A stretch of 47,424 nucleotides of DNA. Source: Paenibacillus ginsengarvi (GTDB taxonomy: Bacteria; Bacillota; Bacilli; Paenibacillales; NBRC-103111). Location of the stretch: contig NZ_RBAH01000010.1 in the NCBI RefSeq assembly GCF_003626695.1, positions 196,005-243,428 on the forward strand, in the 5' to 3' direction. Of this stretch, positions 8,380 through 17,853 are shown piece by piece. The notes under the pieces were generated by a model. It was not told the origin of the DNA. It ran no database searches and worked only from the letters and a program-made list of their open reading frames with translations. Within the stretch, counting starts at the first letter, position 1. The number at the start of each line of letters is the position of its first letter. A program made the translations under genes and the position numbers.

Positions 8380-8612
8380 GCATTCCATTCCCTACGTGAT
8401 TTGTTGACTTCTTCAAGAAGCTCTTTCCCTCGTTCAGGCGTTAAAGTACCGGCCGCTTCCAAAAGATCATCAACGGAATAGTCGTCTTCTTGAGCTTCCA
8501 CCGTTTGCTTTTCAAGGTCAATGAATACACGAGGGTTATTTATGTTGAGTTTTTGAAGGATGGATTTTATCGCACTCGCGGCTTGCGGATCCATTTTTTT
8601 GGAGATCATCAT
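8376..8612 (-). CDS. Antitoxin-like small protein paired with a broken PIN toxin
   Basis: A 78-residue acidic protein starting at MMISKKMDP. ATG at 8612 is preferred over the longer frame to 8852 because GGAGGG lies just upstream and a TATAAT -10 precedes it by about 35 bases, inside the longer frame. The C-terminal half is acidic and helical (DDYSVDDLLEAAGTLTPERGKELLEEVN), as in Phd/VapB-type antitoxins that wrap their toxin. The next gene starts in its stop codon and encodes the start of a PIN toxin, which supports the role. The antitoxin itself looks intact although its partner is truncated. Confidence 0.55.
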   Translation of the reverse strand: MMISKKMDPQAASAIKSILQKLNINNPRVFIDLEKQTVEAQEDDYSVDDLLEAAGTLTPERGKELLEEVNKSRREWNA

Positions 8613-9133
8613 TATCCCTCCATTGTCACTTGATAACTCATTATAACATAGGAGAGGCTGTTTCAAATTACCAATTCCCTCATTTATGTGGAACTTCAAC
8701 CCGTATTCCACCGTTGCCCGTATAAATAAAATCCTGCTACAAAACAGCCATTTCCCCAATTTTTCTTCAACTTTTTTTGTCGCGACTTTAATATAATCTG
8801 AATAATCTTGATAGAAAAACAGGGGAAAGGCTTGATGGATCTCGGTTTTCACCGTTCTCCATTCGTCCCTTCCCCGATTTTATCACGGCTTGGATTTTTA
8901 GCACGGGTTTATTGGGGGGTTACACCCTTATAAATCAAGGAACATACCGCTTCCATGAGTCGAAATAAACAGAGTCAACACATAGAGTTAAACATAATAA
9001 TGGGATACCTAAGCCCTTTGTTGTGTTTTGTCAAATTTTTAGACAACTCTAACTACGTAAGTGTTGTTCGGCATTGGATATGAAGCTTAGGTCAATGAAC
9101 CCCTGACCTCTTCGTCTCATACGATGAGCTCTT
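8613..9133. other. Intergenic stretch without a supported gene
   Basis: It holds the antitoxin promoter region (TATAAT, preceded by TTGAAA at a short 15-base spacing), the second copy of a 15-base direct repeat (ACCCTTATAAATCAA at 8924-8938, first copy at 8058-8072) and AT-rich sequence downstream of the STAND gene. No convincing terminator for that gene is seen. Confidence 0.5.
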
Positions 9134-12100
9134 CTAGTTAACTTGCTCAAGAACTCTTGTGATTAATTTTTTATTGAATGCGTTTAACTTATTATCGTCA
9201 AATGTACTGCCCTTAAATGTATCATCACAAATTTGTGTTAACTCACAAAAGTCATTATACGGCATTTGATTTTCGATTTTTTTTAGCAAGCTAATTATCT
9301 TTTCCTTTAAATCACTCTCAATAGATGACAGATATTTTGAATCGGAGTCAGCAGTCAATTCTTTTCTAGATCTAGAATATGCCCATAGTAATTCTAAGAT
9401 GCTGTCCACTCCTTCGTACTCAGAGCGAGCGGGAATGAATAATTCATATTTCTGTTCAAAGCAGTCTAAAAATTGTTTTGCTATTTCTTCAGGAAATGGC
9501 GGTGATAAACTCTGTATCAATTCTTCGTCTTCTGTGTCAACAGCAACTTTAAGGTCTTTCAAAAACTGAATTGGAACCCTGAATCCGTTGTGAATAATTT
9601 GGCTTTGTTTATTTTTGTTAGCTATAACTAAATAACTGTAGTCCATAGAAGCAATGGGGGTGCATAGGTATAAAAAATTCATAAGCACTTCAGGATTTGT
9701 TATATCTAGATTGTCAACAATTATAGGGTAAAATTTTAATATGCCATCATTATAATATTTTACTGGGTAAGTAAGCAAAAAGTCCTCTGACAAACCATTC
9801 AGTGCTGTTTTAGAATCAATCATCAAATCGTTATATTTTTTGCTATACCAAGACTTTATCGCATATTTATTGAAATATTTGCTGGGCATGTGCTCTTTAA
9901 AGTATTCACATGTAATGATAAGGAACTGCAGACTTCGTTCTTCGATCACACATAATTCGTTATGTTCATGTAATAACATTCCATGCTCATCAACAATGGC
10001 TCCAAAGTATTTTTGCATGCTATGCAATGAACTGTGTGCTATTGTCAAATTGATCATAGCTAACCTACTTTGCTCTGGATCGCGTAGTAAGAATTTGACT
10101 AGCTGATTACAAAAATTTTGTATACCTCCAAAATAATCCGCTTTGACTTTACTGAACCCCTTAGGGAGAACAGCTTTTTCTTCAAAAGGTCTGTCTTGAT
10201 GAGGGTAACTATACTCTCTAATGAGTTCTTTGTTTATTTCTGTTCGTAGGTTATCTATTTCAGTTGCGAGATTACCCAATGGTTTACCTTCAAGTAGTTT
10301 ACAGATACTCGCTGTACACTCTTCAGATAATGTTGCAATATTCCTTCGAACAGTAAACCAACGATTTAGCCATTCCAATATACTGTCGCACTCATAATTG
10401 CTCATTATTGTTTTATCCCATAATGATGCGAATTCTTGATGAAACACTATTATTATGTTTCGAAGTGGCATAGCCTTATGTGCATCATCAGGGATATTAT
10501 ATCCAGAAATAATATCAAGTGTAGGCTTGATTGCATCAGCACAGTATACTTCAAATATAGGAAGGGTTTTGCAGATTACCATTAATCTAGAAACGCTTTC
10601 CTCGTTCCCTTTTCGAGTTTCACTCGGCAAAAGTATATATTCAACATGGATTTTATTCCCATCTTCACTTAAAAACAGGTTCAAAGATGTAGTAACCTTC
10701 TTCAGGTAAGTCATTATCTTCTGCAAATTGTCTTTCACAAATGAAGTATACGTCTCCTTGTCGCCGCAAAAGCAAGTATACATAATGCTAGATATATCGT
10801 TGATTGTGTAGTTCTCTTTAGCTGCCCATATAGCTTCCAATGAAATGTTTTTTGATAGATTAAATTTCCGATCAATATTAAGTAACCAGTACGCAATACT
10901 TGCATAAGAAGGAATGTCATCAATAAGTTCATTAAGATTTATAGTTTTTAGCTTAGTAAATAATTCCTCGCAAAAATAGTAAAGATCTGTTTCCGACAAT
11001 ACGATTTTCGGAACGGAATCCCTAAGGTCACATAAATATTTAATGTTTGCGTTATCAGGAGTTATTTTTATTAATTCGCTCAGGGTTTGCACTGAGAATT
11101 CAAACTCTTCAAATTGTGTAAATGGATTTAGATCCGTAGACAAAAGGTAAAGTCCACCATGGTTATTAGCATCATCAAATGCGGATTGATTTTGCACATA
11201 GTATTGCGTGACACCTCCAGAAAGCAAGCCTTTTAGTGCCAATACATATGGTGACATATTATTTGCATCCCAAAGAATCTCAATAATATTAGAGTAAAAA
11301 TTCTTCTTGTTTGTAATTAGGTGAGGGAGGTTTGAAAATAGCTTTGGTAAGTATGTAACATCTGTTATTTTAACTACTTGAAGAGCTGTATCACTTATTT
11401 CTGCATATTCGTGCAACTTATCAACAATGTGTTGGGAACGTACGGGGTGTAATCCTTCTACATATTTTTCTGTTGTATTAACGCGGATTAAAAATTCATT
11501 TTCAACACTTTTTAATAGATCACCATAATCGCGATTTGTTGTTTCTAGTATACTTCCGACTAGCTTACTAACAGGAACTTTTATTCCGCAAATATCTGCA
11601 AAGCAAACTTTTCGAAGAATTTCGCATTTTATTCTTCCGTAATCCGTTTTGTTAATTTGAGAGATTTGATGAGCAATCCTCTCCGAAATCATTTCACCAT
11701 GTGTAAGAAGATACACATATTCAATTAAAAGTTTTTTATCGGAAACTTTTGTCCAGGAACTTCTCCAGTCTGTTATAGCTTGATGAAGTTTTTGGGATTT
11801 TTGCAGCACCTCAAAAATACTTTTTGCTTCTTGCTCGTTAAGTACCAGTTTAACAATTTGCAAAGATCTTACATTACTTAAATTGCCACTGTAGTTATAC
11901 CAATCATCTTCTCGTGTAGTAAGCAGAAGTTTGTAGTGATATGAAACTTCTTCCTGTAAAAGTTGGGCTAATCTATTCCACTCACCTGTTTGTGAATCTA
12001 AATTGTCAATAACAATTAATGGTTTTTCCCCTAGTTTCACTCTTGATTTAAAATACTGGACGATATTGTCTAATTCTTTTGAATCATTACACCACACAAG

Positions 12101-13093
12101 CTGATAAATTGCATACTCACTACACAAATTAAAAGCAACTTGTAGAGCCATGGTAGTTTTACCTTGTCCGCTAGATGCTTTAATAACTGTAACTCTATTA
12201 TTTTGAATAGATTCTTCAATTTCCTTTTCTGTATTTATGCGTCTAACAGGCAATTGCATTACGATATCTTGTGGTGTAGCCTTCTTTCCTTCATAGTAGC
12301 TGAAATCATTTTCACAGCTCGAAATATTAAAATCTAACTTCTTAATCCAGCTATGAGCACGATTCTCAGAGCCTTTACTTATATCATCTTTAATGCTCTG
12401 AATTATTGTATTTAATTGTTGTTGATTGATACTTTCTCTTCGTTCCATTTTCTCGAGGCAGCATAATTTTATACCATTAGCAAACAAAGCAATATTTCCA
12501 GTTGTAATATCGTATTTTTCAATTAACAACTTCTCAATTTTTTCAGAGAGATCATTTTTATTTTGTTTTTCAAAACTAAGTTTTTTTATAAAGCTATCAA
12601 AGGAATATCCCATCCAATTCCAATTGGAGTTTTCAGTTTTAATATCTTGGACTATTCCTTTCCAGTACTTAGTAGAACTTTCATCTAAACTGTTGTCAAA
12701 GATTTTACTTAAGTTTCCTTTAGCTATAGAAAAATCATAAACTAGCTTAAAATTATGACTGGCATCAAACAAATAAGCTTCTAAAAAATTTTTCAAAACA
12801 TCTTTTAGGAAACTCGCATCTTGCTTTTGGGTGGAATATTTTAGTTGAATATGAGTGCTACCTTTAGAAGAAACCTCACATTTGTAGTGATCGATATCCT
12901 CTATTCCTTCAAGGTGAAAAGTTGTGTTTTCATTAGATTCCGACAAAATTAAGTAGCAAGAATACAAAAATTGATAGCTAAAACCTGAAAGAGCAATTTG
13001 TCCACCAGTACGAGATTGTTCTAATTGCTCGATAGAAGCTCTAATTGGTTTTATGACTTCTTTTTTCTTTTTTGACGTTTTCTTTTTCCCCAT
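9134..13093 (-). CDS. PD-(D/E)XK nuclease (Cap4/DUF4297-like) fused to a STAND NTPase; putative antiphage sensor-effector
   Basis: 1319 residues. After a lysine-rich start, residues 28-110 match the Cap4-type nuclease pattern: RTGGQIALSGFSYQ, then E62, E65 and D66 in FHLEGIEDIDHY, and Q83-x-K85 in THIQLKYS, the acidic and QxK motifs of PD-(D/E)XK enzymes. A P-loop NTPase follows with Walker A ASSGQGKTT (306-314), Walker B PLIVIDNLD (358-366) and LLLTTRED (389-396), the order seen in STAND/NACHT-like ATPases. The remaining roughly 900 residues are helical and without recognised motifs, like the target-sensing arms of Avs proteins. By analogy it would recognise a phage component, oligomerise and degrade DNA. 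The base composition is far more AT-rich than the flanks, suggesting transfer. It lies 135 bases downstream of the OLD nuclease gene on the same strand. Avs-like is inferred from architecture only. Confidence 0.75.
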   Translation of the reverse strand: MGKKKTSKKKKEVIKPIRASIEQLEQSRTGGQIALSGFSYQFLYSCYLILSESNENTTFHLEGIEDIDHYKCEVSSKGSTHIQLKYSTQKQDASFLKDVLKNFLEAYLFDASHNFKLVYDFSIAKGNLSKIFDNSLDESSTKYWKGIVQDIKTENSNWNWMGYSFDSFIKKLSFEKQNKNDLSEKIEKLLIEKYDITTGNIALFANGIKLCCLEKMERRESINQQQLNTIIQSIKDDISKGSENRAHSWIKKLDFNISSCENDFSYYEGKKATPQDIVMQLPVRRINTEKEIEESIQNNRVTVIKASSGQGKTTMALQVAFNLCSEYAIYQLVWCNDSKELDNIVQYFKSRVKLGEKPLIVIDNLDSQTGEWNRLAQLLQEEVSYHYKLLLTTREDDWYNYSGNLSNVRSLQIVKLVLNEQEAKSIFEVLQKSQKLHQAITDWRSSWTKVSDKKLLIEYVYLLTHGEMISERIAHQISQINKTDYGRIKCEILRKVCFADICGIKVPVSKLVGSILETTNRDYGDLLKSVENEFLIRVNTTEKYVEGLHPVRSQHIVDKLHEYAEISDTALQVVKITDVTYLPKLFSNLPHLITNKKNFYSNIIEILWDANNMSPYVLALKGLLSGGVTQYYVQNQSAFDDANNHGGLYLLSTDLNPFTQFEEFEFSVQTLSELIKITPDNANIKYLCDLRDSVPKIVLSETDLYYFCEELFTKLKTINLNELIDDIPSYASIAYWLLNIDRKFNLSKNISLEAIWAAKENYTINDISSIMYTCFCGDKETYTSFVKDNLQKIMTYLKKVTTSLNLFLSEDGNKIHVEYILLPSETRKGNEESVSRLMVICKTLPIFEVYCADAIKPTLDIISGYNIPDDAHKAMPLRNIIIVFHQEFASLWDKTIMSNYECDSILEWLNRWFTVRRNIATLSEECTASICKLLEGKPLGNLATEIDNLRTEINKELIREYSYPHQDRPFEEKAVLPKGFSKVKADYFGGIQNFCNQLVKFLLRDPEQSRLAMINLTIAHSSLHSMQKYFGAIVDEHGMLLHEHNELCVIEERSLQFLIITCEYFKEHMPSKYFNKYAIKSWYSKKYNDLMIDSKTALNGLSEDFLLTYPVKYYNDGILKFYPIIVDNLDITNPEVLMNFLYLCTPIASMDYSYLVIANKNKQSQIIHNGFRVPIQFLKDLKVAVDTEDEELIQSLSPPFPEEIAKQFLDCFEQKYELFIPARSEYEGVDSILELLWAYSRSRKELTADSDSKYLSSIESDLKEKIISLLKKIENQMPYNDFCELTQICDDTFKGSTFDDNKLNAFNKKLITRVLEQVN

Positions 13094-13228
13094 AAATTAT
13101 CCCTCATTTAAATGACAATTTCACAGGCTTTAAAATTTGTTCTGATATTCGGTGTTCTTAAAGCGGTTCAAAAAAAGCTCAAATATAACTCCAAAATTAG
13201 AACAAAAAAATGGTACACTTATACCTCT

Positions 13229-15115
13229 TTACTCTCCCGCAGGTGCCGCCATGTCGTGGGCATCTTGGAGCGTTAGAAGCACACTAATTGCCCCAAGCCA
13301 AGTTTCAACTTCCTTACATGCATCCATCTCGCATAGCCTTTCATAGGTCATCCTTGAAGCGACTTCTGTATTTAGTCTGGCTTTTGCTCTTGAAACTTTC
13401 TTTTTCCTTTTCTCTTCAGAAAGTTCTTCCCATGGCTGCTCTGAACCTCGATCTTGCAGGGCTCTTGCTATTAAAGTAGGAACATCGTCCATTTCGGAGA
13501 AAGAAATATCTAATTCATACACTTCCTTTATAGCGGCAGGATGAAGGTAATTCTCCATCTCTCTTTTTTCGGTAATAAAAGCTTTCGAACGATTACGCCT
13601 ACGATTGACAATATTACATTGTTCTAAATATTTTGGCTGTGTACCCTCATCCCGATCATAAATGTGGATCTCTGGTATCCCAAGCCCACTTAAATAATTT
13701 GATGATACCCAATCCTTTAGTGTGCTGCCGCCCAAATGAAACATCGCTATTCTAGGATCATTCTCAATATCCGGAAAAAGTGGATTAACTTTGTGCAGAA
13801 TTTTACTAATAATATTTAAAAACCGAACATCGTGTGGCCCTTCAACACAAATAAATACTTTAATCCGGCTATCCGGCAAAACTCCTAATTGATCAGCAAT
13901 CCTTTTATATACACCGACATCTTCATATGTGATTTTTCTATTTCCATCTGTAAGAGCTTCTATGAATCGTAGTTGTTCTACATTAAGTAATCCAGCAAGA
14001 CCAGGTACATGAGTTGTAACAATGACTTGACAATTATCAGTTTGCGAAAGTTGAGTCAGCGCCTCTACCAACATTTTTTGATTATTCGGGTGTTGAGCTG
14101 TTTCAGGTTCCTCAATGGCGTATATGATCCCAGAAGAACTTAACCCTAGCTGCTTGCGTTCGACTTCAGCACGAAAAAAGTTTAGTAAGATAAGTCTTCG
14201 AACACCACTCCCCCGTTTATTTATGGGTATCTGATCATCACTTGTCAACGACAATTTGAATAATCCTTCCCATTTCGGTTCTGATTTAAAACGAGGGGCT
14301 AGCTCATTCGCCAAAGCTGGATCCATTTGTCTCAACTTATCAAGTGTTCTTGATGCGACGGCAAGCACCTGACTATGTACAGTTTCTTTTATCCGCAGTA
14401 GGTCTGCTTCAACTGTCTTAATGGCCTCACTTATTGCATATTTCATAGGATCCTGGACTTCAGAATCTTCATCATTACTCGGACGATCAGCCTGAAATAG
14501 TGCATATTGTGGCAGGAACTTCACAATACTTTCCCATACAGCTTTAGCATTCTCTTCATTTAAGGGAACCATCTGTTCTTCTAACTGCAAATTACCCACA
14601 TGATTTCTAATTGCTTGACGAAGTGTTGGGTTAGAACGCTGATCAATATTCCCTAGATCTATTCCAAGCGCTTGTGCACGGCTTTTGAGTTCAGCATTTT
14701 TTAACTTTATCAGATCTTTTGTTTCATTCGATGAAGGGTGAAAAGCGAAAGAAAACACCATTTCTTTAGGAGTTTTCAAATTACAATTGTACACCTTATG
14801 GATTTCAAGCTCTCCATTTTGATTAAGCAAGTTTTCCTGAGCAAAATCAGTTGGGGTCTGCGAATCCAAGACAACCTGACTAGGCAAATCTGAAAAGATG
14901 CAACCTATAACAACCTCTTTAGTAGTGCTGTAGACACATGCATCAGATTGCTCAATCTTGACAGTGCTGTTGTTAAAGAATATTTCTAGGGCTTCTAAAA
15001 TTGTTGATTTACCTACATCATTTCTTCCTATAAACGTTGTAAAATTATCAAAAGGAATTTGAATTTCCTCTTTATATGATCTAAAATTTTTTATAATGAC
15101 TCTCTTTAATTTCAC
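13229..15115 (-). CDS. OLD-family ATPase/TOPRIM endonuclease
   Basis: 628 residues. The N-terminal ABC-type ATPase has Walker A GRNDVGKST, a signature-like KRGSGVRRLILLNFF, Walker B GIIYAIEEPE followed by AQHPNNQ, and the H-loop VIVTTHVP. The C-terminal TOPRIM domain has the acidic FICVEGPHD and IYDRDEGT motifs and the TEKREMENYL block of OLD nucleases. Known relatives include Gabija GajA and stand-alone OLD exonucleases. No UvrD-like GajB partner is present; the same-strand neighbour is instead a nuclease-STAND protein. Start: GTG at 15115 with GGAGGTG six bases upstream is preferred over the in-frame ATG at 15139, which lacks a site; the Shine-Dalgarno sequence lies between the two. Low GC like its partner. 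Confidence 0.85.
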   Translation of the reverse strand: MKLKRVIIKNFRSYKEEIQIPFDNFTTFIGRNDVGKSTILEALEIFFNNSTVKIEQSDACVYSTTKEVVIGCIFSDLPSQVVLDSQTPTDFAQENLLNQNGELEIHKVYNCNLKTPKEMVFSFAFHPSSNETKDLIKLKNAELKSRAQALGIDLGNIDQRSNPTLRQAIRNHVGNLQLEEQMVPLNEENAKAVWESIVKFLPQYALFQADRPSNDEDSEVQDPMKYAISEAIKTVEADLLRIKETVHSQVLAVASRTLDKLRQMDPALANELAPRFKSEPKWEGLFKLSLTSDDQIPINKRGSGVRRLILLNFFRAEVERKQLGLSSSGIIYAIEEPETAQHPNNQKMLVEALTQLSQTDNCQVIVTTHVPGLAGLLNVEQLRFIEALTDGNRKITYEDVGVYKRIADQLGVLPDSRIKVFICVEGPHDVRFLNIISKILHKVNPLFPDIENDPRIAMFHLGGSTLKDWVSSNYLSGLGIPEIHIYDRDEGTQPKYLEQCNIVNRRRNRSKAFITEKREMENYLHPAAIKEVYELDISFSEMDDVPTLIARALQDRGSEQPWEELSEEKRKKKVSRAKARLNTEVASRMTYERLCEMDACKEVETWLGAISVLLTLQDAHDMAAPAGE

Positions 15116-15237
15116 GTTGGACACCTCCAAATGGGACATTCATGTAAATATTCGCCAAAATATGACCTGTTCCCTCCTTCCAGAGTAGTAATAAATACCC
15201 ATCTTCACGTATGAAGAGCTATAAAAAAAATTTGTAC

Positions 15238-15278
15238 GCTAAAAAAATAAAAACACAAGCGACAAAGCGCTTGTGTTT
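15238..15278 (-). terminator. Rho-independent terminator of the rlmCD gene
   Basis: An 11-bp stem (AAACACAAGCG with CGCTTGTGTTT, 6-base loop) is followed on the minus strand by TTATTTTTTT. It lies right after the methyltransferase stop and separates the GC-rich core from the AT-rich defence genes. Confidence 0.85.
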
Positions 15279-15304
15279 ATCGAATTGGTAAATGTGGCTC
15301 TACA

Positions 15305-16819
15305 TCACTTCGTTCTCACGAGCAACACACAGCACTCTACATGCCCAGTCCAAGGAAACATATCCACCGGCTGCACCTCTACGGTGCGGAAGCCACCGTC
15401 CTCGAGCACGCGCAGATCGCGGGCCAGCGTCGACGGGTTGCACGAGACGTAGACGACGCGCTGCGGACGCATCGCGACGATCGTCTCGAGCAGGGTGGCG
15501 TCGCAGCCTTTGCGCGGCGGGTCGACGACGATAACGTCGGCGCGGATGCCCTCCTCCCGCCAGCGCGGGATGACGGTCTCCGCCGGCCCCGCCTCGAACG
15601 TGGCGTTCGCGATGCCGTTCAGCTCCGCGTTGCGGCGGGCGTCCTCGATCGCTTCGGGGACGAGCTCGACGCCGTAGACGCGCTTCGCTCGCTGCGCGAG
15701 GAAAAGCGAGATCGTGCCGACGCCGCAATAGGCGTCGATGACCGTTTCGCCGCCGGTTAGTCCGGCATACTCCAGCGCTTTGCCGTACAGCGCTTCGGTC
15801 TGAACTGGATTCACCTGGTAAAACGAATTCGCGGAGATGGCAAACCGCACATCGCCGATCGTATCGTAAATCCGGTCGCTTCCCCACAGCACGGACGTTC
15901 GCGGTCCCATAACCGTTCCGGGCGGGCCGTCGTTCACGTTATGGCAGATGCTCTTCACGCCAGGGACGGCTTCCGCGATGCGCTTCGCGAGCTGCTCCGC
16001 TCCCGGCAGCCGTGCATTATCGGTGACGAGCACGACCATCGTCTCGCCGGTGTGAAATCCGGTTTTGATGATGACATGCCGCAGGCCATTTTGCCGCTTC
16101 TCCGCATCGTAGGCGGGAATGCCTGCTTCGGCGGCCATTTGTTTAATGAGGCTAACGAGCTCGTCTGCCGTTTCGCTGCGGATCAGACATTGTTCGCTGT
16201 CCACAATACGGTGGCTGCCCGTCGCATAAAACCCGAAGGCGAGGCCGCCCTCCTGCTCCCCTATCGGTACCTGCACTTTGTTGCGGTACCGCCACGGGTC
16301 CGGCATCCCGATGGTCGGATGCACGATTACGCCTTCTGCTTCCCCTTCGCCGGTTTGCGTCCCTGCGGCTACCCGGAGCTTCCCGATCCGCTCCATGTTG
16401 TCCGCCACCAGTTGCCGCTTCAGCCGCAGCTGCGCCTCGTAGCCGAGATGCTGAAGCTGGCAGCCGCCGCATTCGTCGTACACCGGGCATGGCGGCTCCA
16501 CGCGATCCGGACTCGGCTCCAGCACCTCGAGCAGCTCGGCAAAGCCGTACTGCTTCTTGAGGCCGGTCACTCTTGCCCGCACCCGTTCGCCCGGCAAGGC
16601 GCCGCGAATAAAAAGGGTAAAGCCGTTAACCCGGCCTACCCCTTCGCCCTCATGCCCAATGCCGACCACATCGGCAACTACCAACTCCTCCCGCGCTACA
16701 GGCGCGGAAATCGCTGCTGCCGTCGTACCGCCCATACCGCCCGTACGTCCTCCACGGGAAGCGCCGCCAGACGAGCCTTTTTGTTTCGTTCGGCCGCTGC
16801 GGCCGTATCGGTTTGCCAC
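15305..16819 (-). CDS. rlmCD: 23S rRNA (uracil-5-)-methyltransferase, RlmD/RlmCD family
   Basis: 504 residues. A Gly/Arg-rich tail of about 40 residues precedes a TRAM-type RNA-binding domain (VADVVGIGHEGEGVGRV... GALPGERV). Next come four cysteines of a 4Fe-4S site (CPVYDECGGCQLQHLGY), then a Rossmann methyltransferase with DAYCGVGTISLFLA, VIVVDPPRKGCD and the catalytic-cysteine block YVSCNPSTLARDL. In Gram-positive bacteria a single enzyme of this family (RlmCD) makes m5U747 and m5U1939. Which uridines this copy modifies cannot be told. Start is GTG with ACGGAG upstream. It is transcribed alone, ending at the terminator just downstream. Confidence 0.9.
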   Translation of the reverse strand: MANRYGRSGRTKQKGSSGGASRGGRTGGMGGTTAAAISAPVAREELVVADVVGIGHEGEGVGRVNGFTLFIRGALPGERVRARVTGLKKQYGFAELLEVLEPSPDRVEPPCPVYDECGGCQLQHLGYEAQLRLKRQLVADNMERIGKLRVAAGTQTGEGEAEGVIVHPTIGMPDPWRYRNKVQVPIGEQEGGLAFGFYATGSHRIVDSEQCLIRSETADELVSLIKQMAAEAGIPAYDAEKRQNGLRHVIIKTGFHTGETMVVLVTDNARLPGAEQLAKRIAEAVPGVKSICHNVNDGPPGTVMGPRTSVLWGSDRIYDTIGDVRFAISANSFYQVNPVQTEALYGKALEYAGLTGGETVIDAYCGVGTISLFLAQRAKRVYGVELVPEAIEDARRNAELNGIANATFEAGPAETVIPRWREEGIRADVIVVDPPRKGCDATLLETIVAMRPQRVVYVSCNPSTLARDLRVLEDGGFRTVEVQPVDMFPWTGHVECCVLLVRTK

Positions 16820-16944
16820 GAATTACACACTCCGTTACCTAGGAGCTTTACGAGGTTAACTTACAGCCTTGTTAACGACCACTCCCCAAATTCCACAGGC
16901 CTTGGTCGTCGGTTAAGACGGTAAATCCCATCCATAAAAGCTCT

Positions 16945-17853
16945 TTATTTATAAGTCGACGTTCCCGACTCGTCCACAAAAATACGCAAATGATCCGGCA
17001 GCACGGATATCGTACACGGCAGCGTACCGCCGAATTCGCCGTCCAAATTGAGCTGCACGTAATCCGGAGACGTCACTTGAATATGCCGCGTTTTGAAATG
17101 GATCACATGCGGGTCGTTCATATGCTCGCCGCGCAGCGCCGAGGAGACGATGCGGATAAATTCGGGCAAATTGCATTTGCGCAAAATAAACACATCGAGC
17201 AGTCCGTCGCTCAGACTCGCATCCGGCGCCAGCCTCTCGAAGCCGCCTACCGAGTTGCTGTTGCAGATGAGGAACATCATCACTTCCTCATGGACGAGCA
17301 TTTCCTCCGACTGGAAAACGAGCTCCGTCGGCCGCAGCCTCGGCAGTTTCTCCAGCCCTTTCATATAATAAGCCAGCTGCCCCAGCACCGTCTTGAGCTT
17401 ACTCGGCACCTCGTATGTAAGCTCCGTCATCGAGCCGCCGCCGGCAATATTAATGAAGTAACGCTGGTTGACTTTGCCAACGTCGATATACCGCGTATGC
17501 TTCTGCAAGATAAGGTCGATTGCGTACTCCCAATGCTTCGGAATGCCAAGCGCCCGGGCAAAATCGTTCGTCGTCCCGAGCGGCAGGATGCCGAGCGGAG
17601 GACGGTCCGGCTTCTCCGCCATGCCGTTGATGACTTCGTACAGCGTGCCGTCGCCGCCTGCCGCGATAATGGCGTCGAAACCCCGGTCCACCGCATCCGC
17701 GGCAGCTAGGGCGGCATCTCCCTCCCCAATCGTCGCGTGGGTTGATGTCTCGAAGCCCCCATGCTCCAGCCGCTGCAATATTTCCGGCAATCTCCGCTTC
17801 ATCTCTTCCCGACCTGAGGTCGGATTGTAGATCAATCTGGCGCGTTTCGCCAT
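16945..17853 (-). CDS. dagK: Diacylglycerol kinase, DagK family
   Basis: 302 residues, the usual family length. Shows the lipid-kinase signature: AKRARLIYNPTSGRE at the start, the nucleotide-binding AAGGDGTLYEVINGM, and LGILPLGTTNDFARALGIP. It phosphorylates diacylglycerol to phosphatidic acid at the inner membrane face, recycling lipid left from lipoteichoic acid synthesis. Start: ATG at 17853 with GGGGGAG seven bases upstream; the longer frame to 17952 lies within the upstream chelatase gene. It overlaps the end of that gene by 22 bases, so the two are co-transcribed. Confidence 0.9.
   Translation of the reverse strand: MAKRARLIYNPTSGREEMKRRLPEILQRLEHGGFETSTHATIGEGDAALAAADAVDRGFDAIIAAGGDGTLYEVINGMAEKPDRPPLGILPLGTTNDFARALGIPKHWEYAIDLILQKHTRYIDVGKVNQRYFINIAGGGSMTELTYEVPSKLKTVLGQLAYYMKGLEKLPRLRPTELVFQSEEMLVHEEVMMFLICNSNSVGGFERLAPDASLSDGLLDVFILRKCNLPEFIRIVSSALRGEHMNDPHVIHFKTRHIQVTSPDYVQLNLDGEFGGTLPCTISVLPDHLRIFVDESGTSTYK

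Noticed and set aside
8613..8852. 80-residue N-terminal extension of the antitoxin frame
   Set aside because: It contains the TATAAT promoter and the GGAGGG site of the shorter start and has no ribosome binding site of its own.
9070..9140. tRNA-like fragment on the minus strand (GAGCTCAT... GGTCAGGGGTTC)
   Set aside because: The anticodon and T-arm stems do not pair properly and no acceptor stem is found; at most a decayed fragment, not a gene.
9134..15115. Gabija system
   Set aside because: The OLD protein resembles GajA, but no UvrD-like GajB is present; the neighbouring gene is a nuclease-STAND protein.
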